DNA of 64,000 nucleotides. Origin: Pseudomonadota bacterium. Its GTDB lineage: Bacteria; Pseudomonadota; Gammaproteobacteria; Burkholderiales; Burkholderiaceae_C. The stretch is from assembly GCA_020161065.1 (NCBI GenBank), contig JAIUPH010000040.1:61961-125960 (forward strand), read 5' to 3'. A model generated the notes under the pieces. The model ran no database searches and was not told where the DNA came from. It worked only from the letters and a program-made list of their open reading frames with translations. Positions 43,971 through 52,252 of this stretch are shown in pieces (position 1 is the first letter of the stretch; every line of letters starts with the position of its first letter). The position numbers and the translations under genes are program-made.

Positions 43971-44324
43971 ATGAGCCCCGACGCGCGCGGTGGCAAGAGC
44001 CTCAGCCTGATGAGCGGCGGTGAGCGAACTTTCATCGACGCCTGCCTGACGCGCGCGATTGCCCTGTACTTGGCCCAGAACACGGGACGGCGATTCGATA
44101 CGCTCTTCTCCGACGAGGCCGATGGGCCACTCGATCCAGAACACAAGCGCATGTTCATGGCGATGAAGCGCGAAGTCCTTCGGCTCGGCGGCTACCGGCA
44201 GGAGTTCTTCATCACCCAGACCCCGCACCTCGCGGCGATGGCAGATGCAATCATCGACCTCGACGCCATGCGGGTCGATGTGCATTCAGATGTTGCTCTG
44301 GTTGCTGAAGAAGCTCGTAGGTAG
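43971..44324 (+). pseudogene. C-terminal fragment of SMC/SbcC-type ATPase (copy 2)
   Basis: This frame has the ABC signature LSLMSGGERTF, then ACLTRAIALYLAQNTGRR and Walker B TLFSDEADGPLD. It keeps slightly more than copy 1 but still lacks the P-loop half. The two copies are clearly homologous at the protein level but differ at many positions (for example NTGRRFD against QSGRRCD), so this is old duplication or two related genes cut short. Neither can be an active ATPase alone. Confidence 0.7.
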
Positions 44325-44857
44325 ATGGGTTCAGTCGATGCACCTCGAACTTCGACGCGTACCACACAGGCACTCCTCACGCTGCGCTCCGAACGCACAC
44401 GATGCGCGTAAAGCGAACACTCGGATGCGAAGGCCGTACGTCAGTGCCCGGCCAGAAACGGTCAAACGAGGACGCGCCGCTGACCCGGCACTCGGCTGGC
44501 GGGAAGCTCAAGCACAGCATAGCCAGCTAGCCCAACCCCCGGTCGACGATGTGTCGGGCGACATGAAAAGCGGTCAGTTCTGAATGTCGTTTGACAACGA
44601 TGTTCGCTTGGCGGCGGAGGCTGGCCGCAGCACTGCCCCATGCGAGCGCTTCAGCTGACCGCCGGTGCGCTAGCTAGCTCTCCGTCGACCGGGTTACCCG
44701 CTCCCAAAGGGTCGTCTGCCGCCCGCCGGACCACTGTCCGCTGCGACATCAAATCTGCGAACTCGCTGGCGGCTCGATGCGAAGCACGACAGCCCGGCCC
44801 CGCGCCGCGCGGACGCGCCAGATACAGAGAACCTGCGGAAGTCACATCGGCTCCGCA
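44325..44857. other. Gene-free stretch at the probable right side of the island
   Basis: No coding signal was seen. It holds short GCTAGCTAGC-like sequences (44669-44678) that weakly recall the repeat at 19543-19588, but not enough to call an attachment site. The PHA locus begins on its right. Confidence 0.4.
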
Positions 44858-45481
44858 TCATGTCGCGTATCGTCCGCGCAGATAGTCGAGGTAGGGCCTC
44901 GACGCTTCGTTGACGTACGGCGACAACATCACCAGCAGGTGATACGCCACAGCCCTTGTTCCAGAAACGGATCCTTGGGCCCCGACGGGCAGGAGGTTCT
45001 CGAATGAATGCCATGCCGTGTTGGCGAGCACGGCCTGGAGGACCAGGGCCGTCAACTGCTCGTCGGTGGCGTCGATGACCTGCAGACCGCGCAGCTTTTC
45101 GAGCACGGCGCGCATGGCGGCAATGCGCCGGCCGACGAGTTCGCGCAGCGGAACGACGAGCGCCGGATACTCCCGCACGAGAAAGTCGACGTCGCGCAGG
45201 ATGAAGCGGTACTGATCGATCACCTCGAGCGCGAGGTGCATCGTCATCCACAGGTCCTCGATGGCCTCGACGGACTCGTGCGAATCTGCGAATGGCCTTA
45301 GCGACTCGGTCAGCCTGCGCAGCAACCAAGCGACCAGTACCTCCTTCTTCTTGAAGTGGTAGTGAAGATTACCCGGGCTGATGTCCAACTCGGTGGCGAT
45401 GCGGTTGGTCGAAACCTGCGCCAGACCCTCGTCGTTGAAGAGGTTTCGGGCCGTCTCCAGGATGCGGTCGCGAGTTCTCAC
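44858..45481 (-). CDS. phaD: PhaD-like TetR family regulator
   Basis: A 207-residue TetR protein. The HTH is ILETARNLFNDEG with ISPGNLHYHFKKKEVLV. Its start TRDRILE and whole layout resemble Pseudomonas PhaD, the activator of phasin and pha genes in medium-chain PHA loci, and the context of phaI-like and phasin genes upstream supports this. The effector pocket is not readable. It is the last gene of the minus-strand PHA series, three bases after the phaI-like gene. Confidence 0.75.
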   Translation of the reverse strand: MRTRDRILETARNLFNDEGLAQVSTNRIATELDISPGNLHYHFKKKEVLVAWLLRRLTESLRPFADSHESVEAIEDLWMTMHLALEVIDQYRFILRDVDFLVREYPALVVPLRELVGRRIAAMRAVLEKLRGLQVIDATDEQLTALVLQAVLANTAWHSFENLLPVGAQGSVSGTRAVAYHLLVMLSPYVNEASRPYLDYLRGRYAT

Positions 45482-45484
45482 GAA

Positions 45485-45835
45485 TCAACGACGGTCGCGT
45501 CCCTTCGGCGCCGGCCCGAGCGCCTCCAGCCGCTGTTGCAGGTCCGTGATCTGCTCGCGCATTCGGGCGAGTTCCACCGCATCGGGAAAGCCCAAACGCC
45601 GCAGCGCCGCGGCAACGCGCTGGTCGAGGACATCCTCGAAGGCGGGCAAGGGCGTGAGCGCACGTAGACCCTTGTTGAGCAAGGCCTGTCGCGCGTCAAG
45701 CAACTGCCCTGCCGCCTGTAGTGCTCGCTGGCGTGCTCCACCTTCGGCGGCCGGCCCCGTCGGGTCCGGTGATCGCCGAGGTGAGGACGCCGCGCTCCGG
45801 CGCCGCTTTGCGGAGAGAGGCTCCTGCTTCTTCAT
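45485..45835 (-). CDS. PhaI-like granule-associated protein
   Basis: A 116-residue protein. The basic N-terminus (KRRRSAASSPRRS) is followed by a C-terminal segment EDVLDQRVAAALRRLGFPDAV and a short coiled coil (LARMREQITDLQQRLEAL). The same order, with a similar DxRVxxALxRLG stretch and coiled coil, ends Pseudomonas PhaI. Phasins of this type cover PHA granules. The N-terminal half is unlike PhaI. Confidence 0.65.
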   Translation of the reverse strand: MKKQEPLSAKRRRSAASSPRRSPDPTGPAAEGGARQRALQAAGQLLDARQALLNKGLRALTPLPAFEDVLDQRVAAALRRLGFPDAVELARMREQITDLQQRLEALGPAPKGRDRR

Positions 45836-45869
45836 GAGGCCTGCAGACAGCCGTAGGCAGCAACCGGCG

Positions 45870-46403
45870 TCAGGCGCGGCGGCCTGCTGTGGCCTTGCGG
45901 CGCGCCGGCTTGCGCTTGGCAGGCGCAGGCGTCGCGACGACGACATCGCCTTCGATACGCGCAGCCGCCTGCTTGGCGCGCGCGGCGACGAACCCGGACG
46001 CGTCCCGACCGGCTGCCGCGATGGGTTGCACGATGACGATTGCGCTGGAGAGCGGCAACGGCGCGAGCATGGCTTCGAGGCTCGTCACGCGCCCTGACAA
46101 CCGATCGACGCCGGCAGTTGCAGCCTTGACGACCGCCTGCACGGCCTGCGTCGACAGCTTGCTCAGCGCATCGACGCCTTTGGCGTAGAAGCCGCTGACC
46201 TCGCGCTGCGCGGCGACGAGATCGTGGCGCAGTTGTTCGCTCAGACGCGCGCCGCCGCGTGCGACCAACCCGTCCCACCCGGCGTCGACGCGACCGATGA
46301 CACGGTTGCCCCCGCTGCGGCATGCGCCGATCAGGGCCTCGGCGGTTTGGCCGCAGGACTGCAGCGTTTCGTTCGCCGCGGCAGACAGGTTCGAAGTGCT
46401 CAT
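45870..46403 (-). CDS. Phasin-like protein with basic tail
   Basis: A 177-residue helical protein with an AAAGGA-type ribosome site. Residues 10-125 are an amphipathic all-helical region of phasin type. The last 20 residues (AKRKPARRKATAGRR) are basic, like the DNA-binding tail of PhaF that links granules to the nucleoid. The link to PhaF is by composition and context only. Confidence 0.65.
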   Translation of the reverse strand: MSTSNLSAAANETLQSCGQTAEALIGACRSGGNRVIGRVDAGWDGLVARGGARLSEQLRHDLVAAQREVSGFYAKGVDALSKLSTQAVQAVVKAATAGVDRLSGRVTSLEAMLAPLPLSSAIVIVQPIAAAGRDASGFVAARAKQAAARIEGDVVVATPAPAKRKPARRKATAGRRA

Positions 46404-46564
46404 GCTCGTTTCCTTTCGAGGGTTGGTACGATGGACCTCGCGTGCTCGACCGAGCGTGTCATGCGAGAGCCTGATCGGCATTGTTTCGATCGGTCCTAGA
46501 GCTCGAAACCCACAGACGCGCGAAAGTTAGAGCACGAGCACTACGCGGGGGCGGAGTCGCCCGC

Positions 46565-46798
46565 TCAGCCTTCGTACTTGAACGACAACTGAACGCGGGC
46601 CCGGAACGCGACCACCTTGCCGTCTTCGACCTTCATGTCCAACTTGCCGACCTCTGCGACGCGAAGGTCGCGCAGCGTGTTTGCCGCTGTCTCGACGGCG
46701 TTGCGCGCCGCGTCTTCCCAGGACTGGGCGCTGGTGCCGATCACCTCGGTGATGCGATAGACGCTGGACTCGCTGCTTGCACTGGGCTTCTTGGCCAT
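46565..46798 (-). CDS. Dodecin (flavin-binding)
   Basis: A 77-residue dodecin. YRITEVIGTSAQSWEDAARN at the N-terminus and VAEVGKLDMKVEDGKV with AFRARVQLSFKYE at the end give the beta-alpha-beta-beta fold. Dodecins form 12-mers that store or buffer flavin (or CoA). Its place among flavoprotein genes (ETF, ETF-QO, acyl-CoA dehydrogenase) fits. It has about 160 bases ahead of the next gene and so may have its own promoter. Confidence 0.92.
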   Translation of the reverse strand: MAKKPSASSESSVYRITEVIGTSAQSWEDAARNAVETAANTLRDLRVAEVGKLDMKVEDGKVVAFRARVQLSFKYEG

Positions 46799-47006
46799 CT
46801 GCTCTCTCCTGACGAATGCGTTGAGTTCAACGCGGGTTGATGGATCGTTTTGCCTTCGTCGCCTCTGCTTTCTCAACGGGGGGCCGCCTTGGCCGCGGCT
46901 CGAAGCATGTTGCCGGTTGAGAGTCTGAGAAGTTGGAGATGCCGCGCGACGCGATCGGCGTGCGCGCTCGATTCAACTCCCGGCAGCCGGAGCAGCGACA
47001 GTCCGA

Positions 47007-47558
47007 TCACAACCTCTCCCTGACGCGCTGCAGCTTCGAGGCGCGGGCGATCGCCTGTTCGATCAGGTCCTTGGCATGCTCGGCATCTCCCCAGCCGTCG
47101 AACTTCGACCACTTACCTGGCTCGAGATCCTTGTAGTGCGCGAAGAAGTGTTCGATCTGCCGCCACAAGATTTCAGGCAAATCCGTGTAGTTGTGCACGC
47201 GGCCGTAGCGCTGCGTGAGGCGGCTGACTGGAACCGCAACGATCTTCTCGTCTCCTCCGCTTTCATCCACCATCTTGAGCACGCCGACTGGCCGTACTGC
47301 GATGGCGCAGCCTGGCATCAGCGGGCGTGTATTTGCCACGAGAACATCGCAGGGATCGCCATCCTCCGAGAGCGTGTGTGGGATGAAGCCATAGTTGCCG
47401 GGATAGCGCATCGGCGTGTAGAGAAACCGATCGACGACGAGCATGCCTGCTGCCTTGTCCGTCTCGTACTTGATCGGCTCGCCGCCAACCGGCACCTCGA
47501 TGACGGCATTCACTTCATTCGGTGGATCGCTGCCGATCGACAGATTCTCGAGGTGCAT
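47007..47558 (-). CDS. ppa: Inorganic pyrophosphatase
   Basis: A 183-residue family I pyrophosphatase. The signature Asp residues are in [10 protein letters not shown] (D-x-D-P-x-D). [11 protein letters not shown] precedes it and [11 protein letters not shown] follows, all as in Ppa. It removes pyrophosphate made by acyl-CoA synthetases such as the fadD product in this locus. It lies between two phasin-like genes on the minus strand. Confidence 0.95.
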   Translation of the reverse strand: MHLENLSIGSDPPNEVNAVIEVPVGGEPIKYETDKAAGMLVVDRFLYTPMRYPGNYGFIPHTLSEDGDPCDVLVANTRPLMPGCAIAVRPVGVLKMVDESGGDEKIVAVPVSRLTQRYGRVHNYTDLPEILWRQIEHFFAHYKDLEPGKWSKFDGWGDAEHAKDLIEQAIARASKLQRVRERL

Positions 47559-47592
47559 TTGGCGAGCCTTTCGACTGGGGACATTGGCGCGA

Positions 47593-48156
47593 TCACTTGG
47601 GGGGCCGTTGGCGTAGGGTGGACTGCATTTGCCTGAACTCCAAGAGATCGGCTTGCAGACGCCGAGCCAGGACGGCGAGCGCTTCTCGTTGGGTCGAGCT
47701 GGCCAGGGCCGCCATTTCGCGCACGCTGGCCAGCGTCAACTGCACCGCGCCGCGCGCCAGTTCGTCGACGTGCGCGACGGTCTCGCGCGCGCCTGCGTGG
47801 CGCATCAACTTGCTGACCGCGCGCAGCTCGGAGAGGGCTTCGCGCAATGTGTCGATGCGGCGCTCGAGCAGCGCCTGCACGCCGGCGACCGACATACGGC
47901 CCGCTTCGATCAGCGCGCGCGCGTCCTCGCGTCGCGACTGGGCCAGGGCCGCGGCCACCTGCGTGAACGTGGTCGGCCCGGCCTGCGGCTCGGCTGCGCT
48001 CGCCACCGTCTTCTGCGGGCTGCGCTTCTTGGCGGGTGGTGCCTTCGCAGCGGCGCGGCGCAGCTGCGCCGGCTTCGATGTGCGTGCCTTTGCCGGTTCT
48101 GGCGCGCCCGCCTTCTCGCGATCGGGCTTGCCGACGATTGCCTTGCCGCGACTCAC
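47593..48156 (-). CDS. Phasin-like protein with Lys/Ala-rich N-terminus
   Basis: A 187-residue protein starting at a GTG that overlaps the stop of the HTH gene. Residues 1-60 are Lys/Ala/Pro-rich ([17 protein letters not shown]). Residues 65-180 form one long helical phasin-type domain ([20 protein letters not shown] onward). It probably coats granules, with the basic arm binding DNA or polymer. Named by fold impression and context. Confidence 0.6.
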   Translation of the reverse strand: MSRGKAIVGKPDREKAGAPEPAKARTSKPAQLRRAAAKAPPAKKRSPQKTVASAAEPQAGPTTFTQVAAALAQSRREDARALIEAGRMSVAGVQALLERRIDTLREALSELRAVSKLMRHAGARETVAHVDELARGAVQLTLASVREMAALASSTQREALAVLARRLQADLLEFRQMQSTLRQRPPK

Positions 48157-48788
48157 CGGGGCCGCCTCTGGTCCGCCGCACCGCGGAAGCCGACCGCCAT
48201 CTCGAACGCCCGGCGCGTGAACGACAACACCTCGGCGAAGTCCTCGTCGTCGAGCTGGCGCGCGGCATCGTTGCCGCGGTAGACGTTGGCGAGTTCGCGT
48301 TCGCGCGCGCCCTGGACCGCGAGCTTGCCGACGCCCAGCGACTCCAGCGTCTTCCACAGCTCGGGGTTGTATTGGCGCGTGAGCGACATCGCCACCGGGA
48401 TCGGATCGTTGCGACCCAGCACGCCGGCCAAGCGCAGCACGATCTCGAACGGCAGGGTTGCCACACCGCCTTCGGCCTCCTCGAGCAGCTTGGCATCGCC
48501 CAGGCCGACCGCCTCGCTCAGCTCGCGTGCCGTCATGCCGGCCGCCTCGCGCCAGCGCCGCAACTGGGTGCCGGCCTTGGCGACCGCCTGCTTTCGCTTG
48601 GGATCCTTGACGCGCGCCTGCGTGAGACTGAGACCGATGTCCGCGGCGCTGCCGGTCACGCTCAGCAGCGTGTCGGCCCACGAACGCACCTGGCGCGCCA
48701 GTGCGAACAGCGGCAGGTCGGGCGTGGCGGTCTTCGCGCTGGCGGCGCGCTGCCGGCCCCGCGGCGCAGCGACGGTCTTGCGTGGCAC
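48153..48788 (-). CDS. HTH (XRE-like) protein of the PHA locus
   Basis: A 211-residue protein. A lambda-repressor-like HTH lies near 75-130 (LRRWREAAGMTARELSEAVG, then DAKLLEEAEGG). The N-terminus is basic and low-complexity. The C-terminal domain has no known match. Overlap with the phasin-like gene as GTGA suggests it controls granule genes. It follows etfA on the same strand at 15 bases. Confidence 0.7.
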   Translation of the reverse strand: MPRKTVAAPRGRQRAASAKTATPDLPLFALARQVRSWADTLLSVTGSAADIGLSLTQARVKDPKRKQAVAKAGTQLRRWREAAGMTARELSEAVGLGDAKLLEEAEGGVATLPFEIVLRLAGVLGRNDPIPVAMSLTRQYNPELWKTLESLGVGKLAVQGARERELANVYRGNDAARQLDDEDFAEVLSFTRRAFEMAVGFRGAADQRRPR

Positions 48789-48803
48789 GTCGTGGTCCCT
48801 CCG

Positions 48804-49742
48804 TCAGGTGCGCAGTGCGGCCGTCAATTCGGGAACCGCTTCGAACAGGTCGGCCTCGAGCCCGTAGTCGGCGACGCTGAAGATCGGTGCCTCGGGATCC
48901 TTGTTGATCGCGACGATCACCTTCGAGTCCTTCATGCCTGCCAGGTGCTGGATGGCACCGGAGATGCCGCAGGCCACGTACAGCTGCGGCGCGACGATCT
49001 TGCCCGTCTGCCCGACCTGCCAGTCGTTGGGCGCATAGCCTGCATCGACCGCGGCCCGGCTCGCGCCGAGCGCGGCGCCCAACGCGTCGGCCAGAGGCGT
49101 CAGCACTTCGCCGAACTTCTCCGCCGAACCGAGGCCGCGTCCGCCGCTGACGATGATCTTGGCCGCCGTGAGTTCCGGGCGGTCGAGCTTGGCGATCTCG
49201 GCGCCGACGAAGAGCGAGGTGCCCGCGTCCTGCACCGCCGGCGTGAGCACCAGACGTGCATCGCCTCCATCCACGGGCGCGGCGTCGAAGGCCGTGGTGC
49301 GTACCGTGAGAACCTTGATGCGGTCCTTGCTGCGCACGGTGGCGATGGCATTTCCGGCGTAGATCGGCCGCTCGAAGGTGTTCAGCGACACGACTCGGGT
49401 CACGTCGCTGATCTGGGCCACGTCGAGCCCGGCTGCCACGCGCGGCGCCACGTTCTTGCCATGGGCCGTTGCCGGAAAGACGATGGTCTCGTACTCGCCG
49501 GCCACGGCGAGCACCTGGGCGGCGATGTTCTCGGCCAGCTGTCCCTCCAGTGCCGCCGCATCGGCATGCACAACGCGCGCGACGCCTGGCACGGCGGCGG
49601 CGGCCTGGGCGACCGCGGCGGCTTGGTGCCCCGCCACCAGCACATCCACCGAAACGCCGAACGCGGCGGCGGCCGTGACGGCATTGAGCGTGGCCACCTT
49701 CAGCGACCGGTTGTCGTGTTCCGCGATGACGAGGACGGCCAT
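48804..49742 (-). CDS. etfA: Electron transfer flavoprotein subunit alpha
   Basis: A 312-residue ETF-alpha of usual length. The FAD site [15 protein letters not shown] is near residue 200, and [20 protein letters not shown] with [13 protein letters not shown] closes the protein. With EtfB it accepts electrons from acyl-CoA dehydrogenases. The gene order here is etfB, ETF-QO, etfA, so the oxidoreductase gene separates the two subunits. Confidence 0.95.
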   Translation of the reverse strand: MAVLVIAEHDNRSLKVATLNAVTAAAAFGVSVDVLVAGHQAAAVAQAAAAVPGVARVVHADAAALEGQLAENIAAQVLAVAGEYETIVFPATAHGKNVAPRVAAGLDVAQISDVTRVVSLNTFERPIYAGNAIATVRSKDRIKVLTVRTTAFDAAPVDGGDARLVLTPAVQDAGTSLFVGAEIAKLDRPELTAAKIIVSGGRGLGSAEKFGEVLTPLADALGAALGASRAAVDAGYAPNDWQVGQTGKIVAPQLYVACGISGAIQHLAGMKDSKVIVAINKDPEAPIFSVADYGLEADLFEAVPELTAALRT

Positions 49743-49785
49743 GGCAGGTTTGCTCCTGAGTGTGTCGAGGGTGATAGCGAGCGCG

Positions 49786-51459
49786 TCACATGCCGGCGTA
49801 GTTCGGTCCGCCGCCGCCTTCGGGCGTCACCCAGACGATGTTCTGCGTGGGGTCCTTGATGTCGCAGGTCTTGCAGTGCACGCAGTTCTGCGCGTTGATC
49901 TGCAGCCGGTCGCCGCCGTCGGCGTTCTGCACGAATTCGTACACGCCCGCGGGGCAGTAGCGGCTCTCGGGCCCGCCGAACTGCGAGAGGTTGATCCGCA
50001 CCGGAACCGTGGCATCCTTCAAAGTCAGGTGCGCCGGCTGGTTCTCTTCGTGGTTGGTGTTGCTTACGAAGACCGACGACAGGCGGTCGAAGCTCAGCCG
50101 GCCATCGGGCTTCGGGTACGCGATGGGCTGGAAGCCGCTGGCCGGCTGCAATGCCTCGTGATCGGCCTTGTGGTTGTGCAGCGTCCAGGGCGGGCTGGTC
50201 ACGCCGAGCTTGGGCAGCAGCCACTGCTCGACGCCGGTCATCACCTGACCCACCGTCTTGCCCTTCTTGAACCAGAGCTTGAAGTTGCGCGTCTGCAGCA
50301 ACTCCGCGTTGAGCCAGCTCTTCTCGAACGCCTCGGGGTAGGCAGTGAGCTCATCCTGGGCGCGGCCCGCAGCGAGCGCTGCCGCCATCGCTTCGGCGCA
50401 GAGCATGCCGGACTTGATCGCCGCGTGGCTGCCCTTGATGCGCGCCGCGTTCAGGTAGCCGGCGTCGCAGCCGATCAGCGCGCCGCCCGGGAACACCGTC
50501 TTCGGCAGCGCCTGCGGCGTGCCGTTGTTGATCGCCCGCGCGCCGTAGCCGATGCGCTTGCCGCCTTCGATGTGCGCGCGGATCGCCGGGTGCGTCTTCC
50601 AGCGCTGCATCTCCTCGAACGGACTCAGGTACGGGTTGGCATAGTCGAGACCGATCACGAAACCGAGCGTGACCTGGTTGTCCGCCAGGTGGTAGAGAAA
50701 GCCGCCGCCGAAGGTGTCGCCCGCCATTGGCCAGCCGGCGGTGTGCACCACGCGGCCCGGCTGCGCCTTGTCGGCGGGCAACTCCCACAGCTCCTTGATG
50801 CCGATCGCGAAGGTCTGGGTGTCGCGTCCTTCTGTCAGCTTGTACCTGGCGAGCAACTGCTTGCCCAGGTGGCCGCGCGCGCCCTCGGCGAAGACCGTGT
50901 ACTTGCCGCGCAGTTCCATGCCGAGCTGGAAGTTCTCGCCAGGCTCGCCTTCCTTCGTGATGCCCATGTTGCCGGTCGCCACGCCCGCGACGCATCCCTG
51001 CTCGTCGTACAGCACCTCGGCCGCGGCAAAGCCCGGGAAGATTTCGACGCCGAGCGCTTCGGCCTGCTGCGCCATCCACTTGACGACGTTCGACAGGCTG
51101 ACGACGTAGCAGCCGTGGTTGTGCAGGTTGCGCGGCACCAGCCAGTCGGGTGTGCGCGTGCTGCCGGTTTCGCTCAGGAACAGCACGTCATCGCCGGTCA
51201 CCGCCTGGTCCAGCGGGGCACCCCGCTTCTTCCAGTCCGGGAACAGCTCGTCCATCGCGCGCGGGTCCATCACGGCGCCCGAGAGGATGTGCGCGCCGGG
51301 CTCCGAGCCCTTCTCGAGCACGACGACGCTCGCGTCCGGCGCAAGCTGCTTCAACCGGATCGCGGTGGCCAGCCCGGCCGGCCCGGCGCCGACCACGACC
51401 ACGTCGTAGTCCATGGTCTCGCGCGGACCGTGGGCGGCGATGAGTTCCCGTGTGCTCAT
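49786..51459 (-). CDS. Electron transfer flavoprotein-ubiquinone oxidoreductase
   Basis: A 557-residue ETF-QO. FAD motif DVVVVGAGPAGLATAIRL is at residue 20, and the C-terminal ferredoxin part has CPAGVYEF, then NCVHCKTCDIKDPTQNI for one 4Fe-4S cluster. The enzyme sits on the inner membrane face and passes electrons from ETF to ubiquinone. The ATG at 51459 is chosen; the frame runs further but without a ribosome site. Neighbours are etfB and etfA. Confidence 0.95.
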   Translation of the reverse strand: MSTRELIAAHGPRETMDYDVVVVGAGPAGLATAIRLKQLAPDASVVVLEKGSEPGAHILSGAVMDPRAMDELFPDWKKRGAPLDQAVTGDDVLFLSETGSTRTPDWLVPRNLHNHGCYVVSLSNVVKWMAQQAEALGVEIFPGFAAAEVLYDEQGCVAGVATGNMGITKEGEPGENFQLGMELRGKYTVFAEGARGHLGKQLLARYKLTEGRDTQTFAIGIKELWELPADKAQPGRVVHTAGWPMAGDTFGGGFLYHLADNQVTLGFVIGLDYANPYLSPFEEMQRWKTHPAIRAHIEGGKRIGYGARAINNGTPQALPKTVFPGGALIGCDAGYLNAARIKGSHAAIKSGMLCAEAMAAALAAGRAQDELTAYPEAFEKSWLNAELLQTRNFKLWFKKGKTVGQVMTGVEQWLLPKLGVTSPPWTLHNHKADHEALQPASGFQPIAYPKPDGRLSFDRLSSVFVSNTNHEENQPAHLTLKDATVPVRINLSQFGGPESRYCPAGVYEFVQNADGGDRLQINAQNCVHCKTCDIKDPTQNIVWVTPEGGGGPNYAGM

Positions 51460-51487
51460 GGTGATGCTGACTCGGCCCTGAAGAAGC

Positions 51488-52237
51488 TCAGATAACCTTC
51501 GCTTCGTTCTTGAGCTTGTCGACCAAGGCCGCGACGTCGGCGACCTTGACACCGGCCTTGCGCCCCGAGGGTTCGCGAACCGACAGCGTCTCCAGGCGCG
51601 GTGCCACATCGACGCCGAGGTCGGCGGGCTTGAGTACTGCCAGCGGCTTCTTCTTCGCCTTCATGATGTTGGGCAGGGTGACATAGCGCGGTTCGTTCAG
51701 GCGCAGGTCGGTGGTCACGACCGCCGGCGTGGCGAGGCTCACTGTTTCCAGCCCGCCGTCGACTTCGCGCGTGACGCGCACACGACCGTCCTCGACCTCG
51801 ACCTTGCTCGCGAAGGTCCCCTGCGGCCGACCCAGCAGCGCGGCGAGCATCTGGCCGGTCTGGTTGCAGTCGTCGTCGATCGCCTGCTTGCCGAGAATCA
51901 CCAGCGCGGGCTTCTCCTGCTCCACCAGTGCCTTCAACAGCTTGGCCACCGCCAACGGCTGCAGCTCGTCGCCTGTCTCGACCAGGATGCCGCGGTCGGC
52001 GCCGATCGCCATCGCGGTGCGCAGCGTCTCCTGGCATTGCGCCACGCCACACGAGACGGCGACGATCTCGCTCGCCACGCCCTTTTCCTTCAACCGCACC
52101 GCCTCCTCGACGGCGATCTCGTCGAAGGGATTCATGCTCATCTTGACGTTGGCGATGTCCACGCCGGTGCCGTCGGCCTTGACGCGCACCTTGACGTTGT
52201 AGTCGACGACCCGCTTGACGGCGACGAGGATCTTCAT
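51488..52237 (-). CDS. etfB: Electron transfer flavoprotein subunit beta
   Basis: A 249-residue ETF-beta. It begins [19 protein letters not shown] and has the signature [19 protein letters not shown] in the form typical of the family, plus the AMP-site region [20 protein letters not shown]. It pairs with EtfA. The gene starts 15 bases after the acyl-CoA dehydrogenase stop and is followed by ETF-QO. Confidence 0.95.
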   Translation of the reverse strand: MKILVAVKRVVDYNVKVRVKADGTGVDIANVKMSMNPFDEIAVEEAVRLKEKGVASEIVAVSCGVAQCQETLRTAMAIGADRGILVETGDELQPLAVAKLLKALVEQEKPALVILGKQAIDDDCNQTGQMLAALLGRPQGTFASKVEVEDGRVRVTREVDGGLETVSLATPAVVTTDLRLNEPRYVTLPNIMKAKKKPLAVLKPADLGVDVAPRLETLSVREPSGRKAGVKVADVAALVDKLKNEAKVI

Positions 52238-52252
52238 GGCAGGGCCCCCAGG

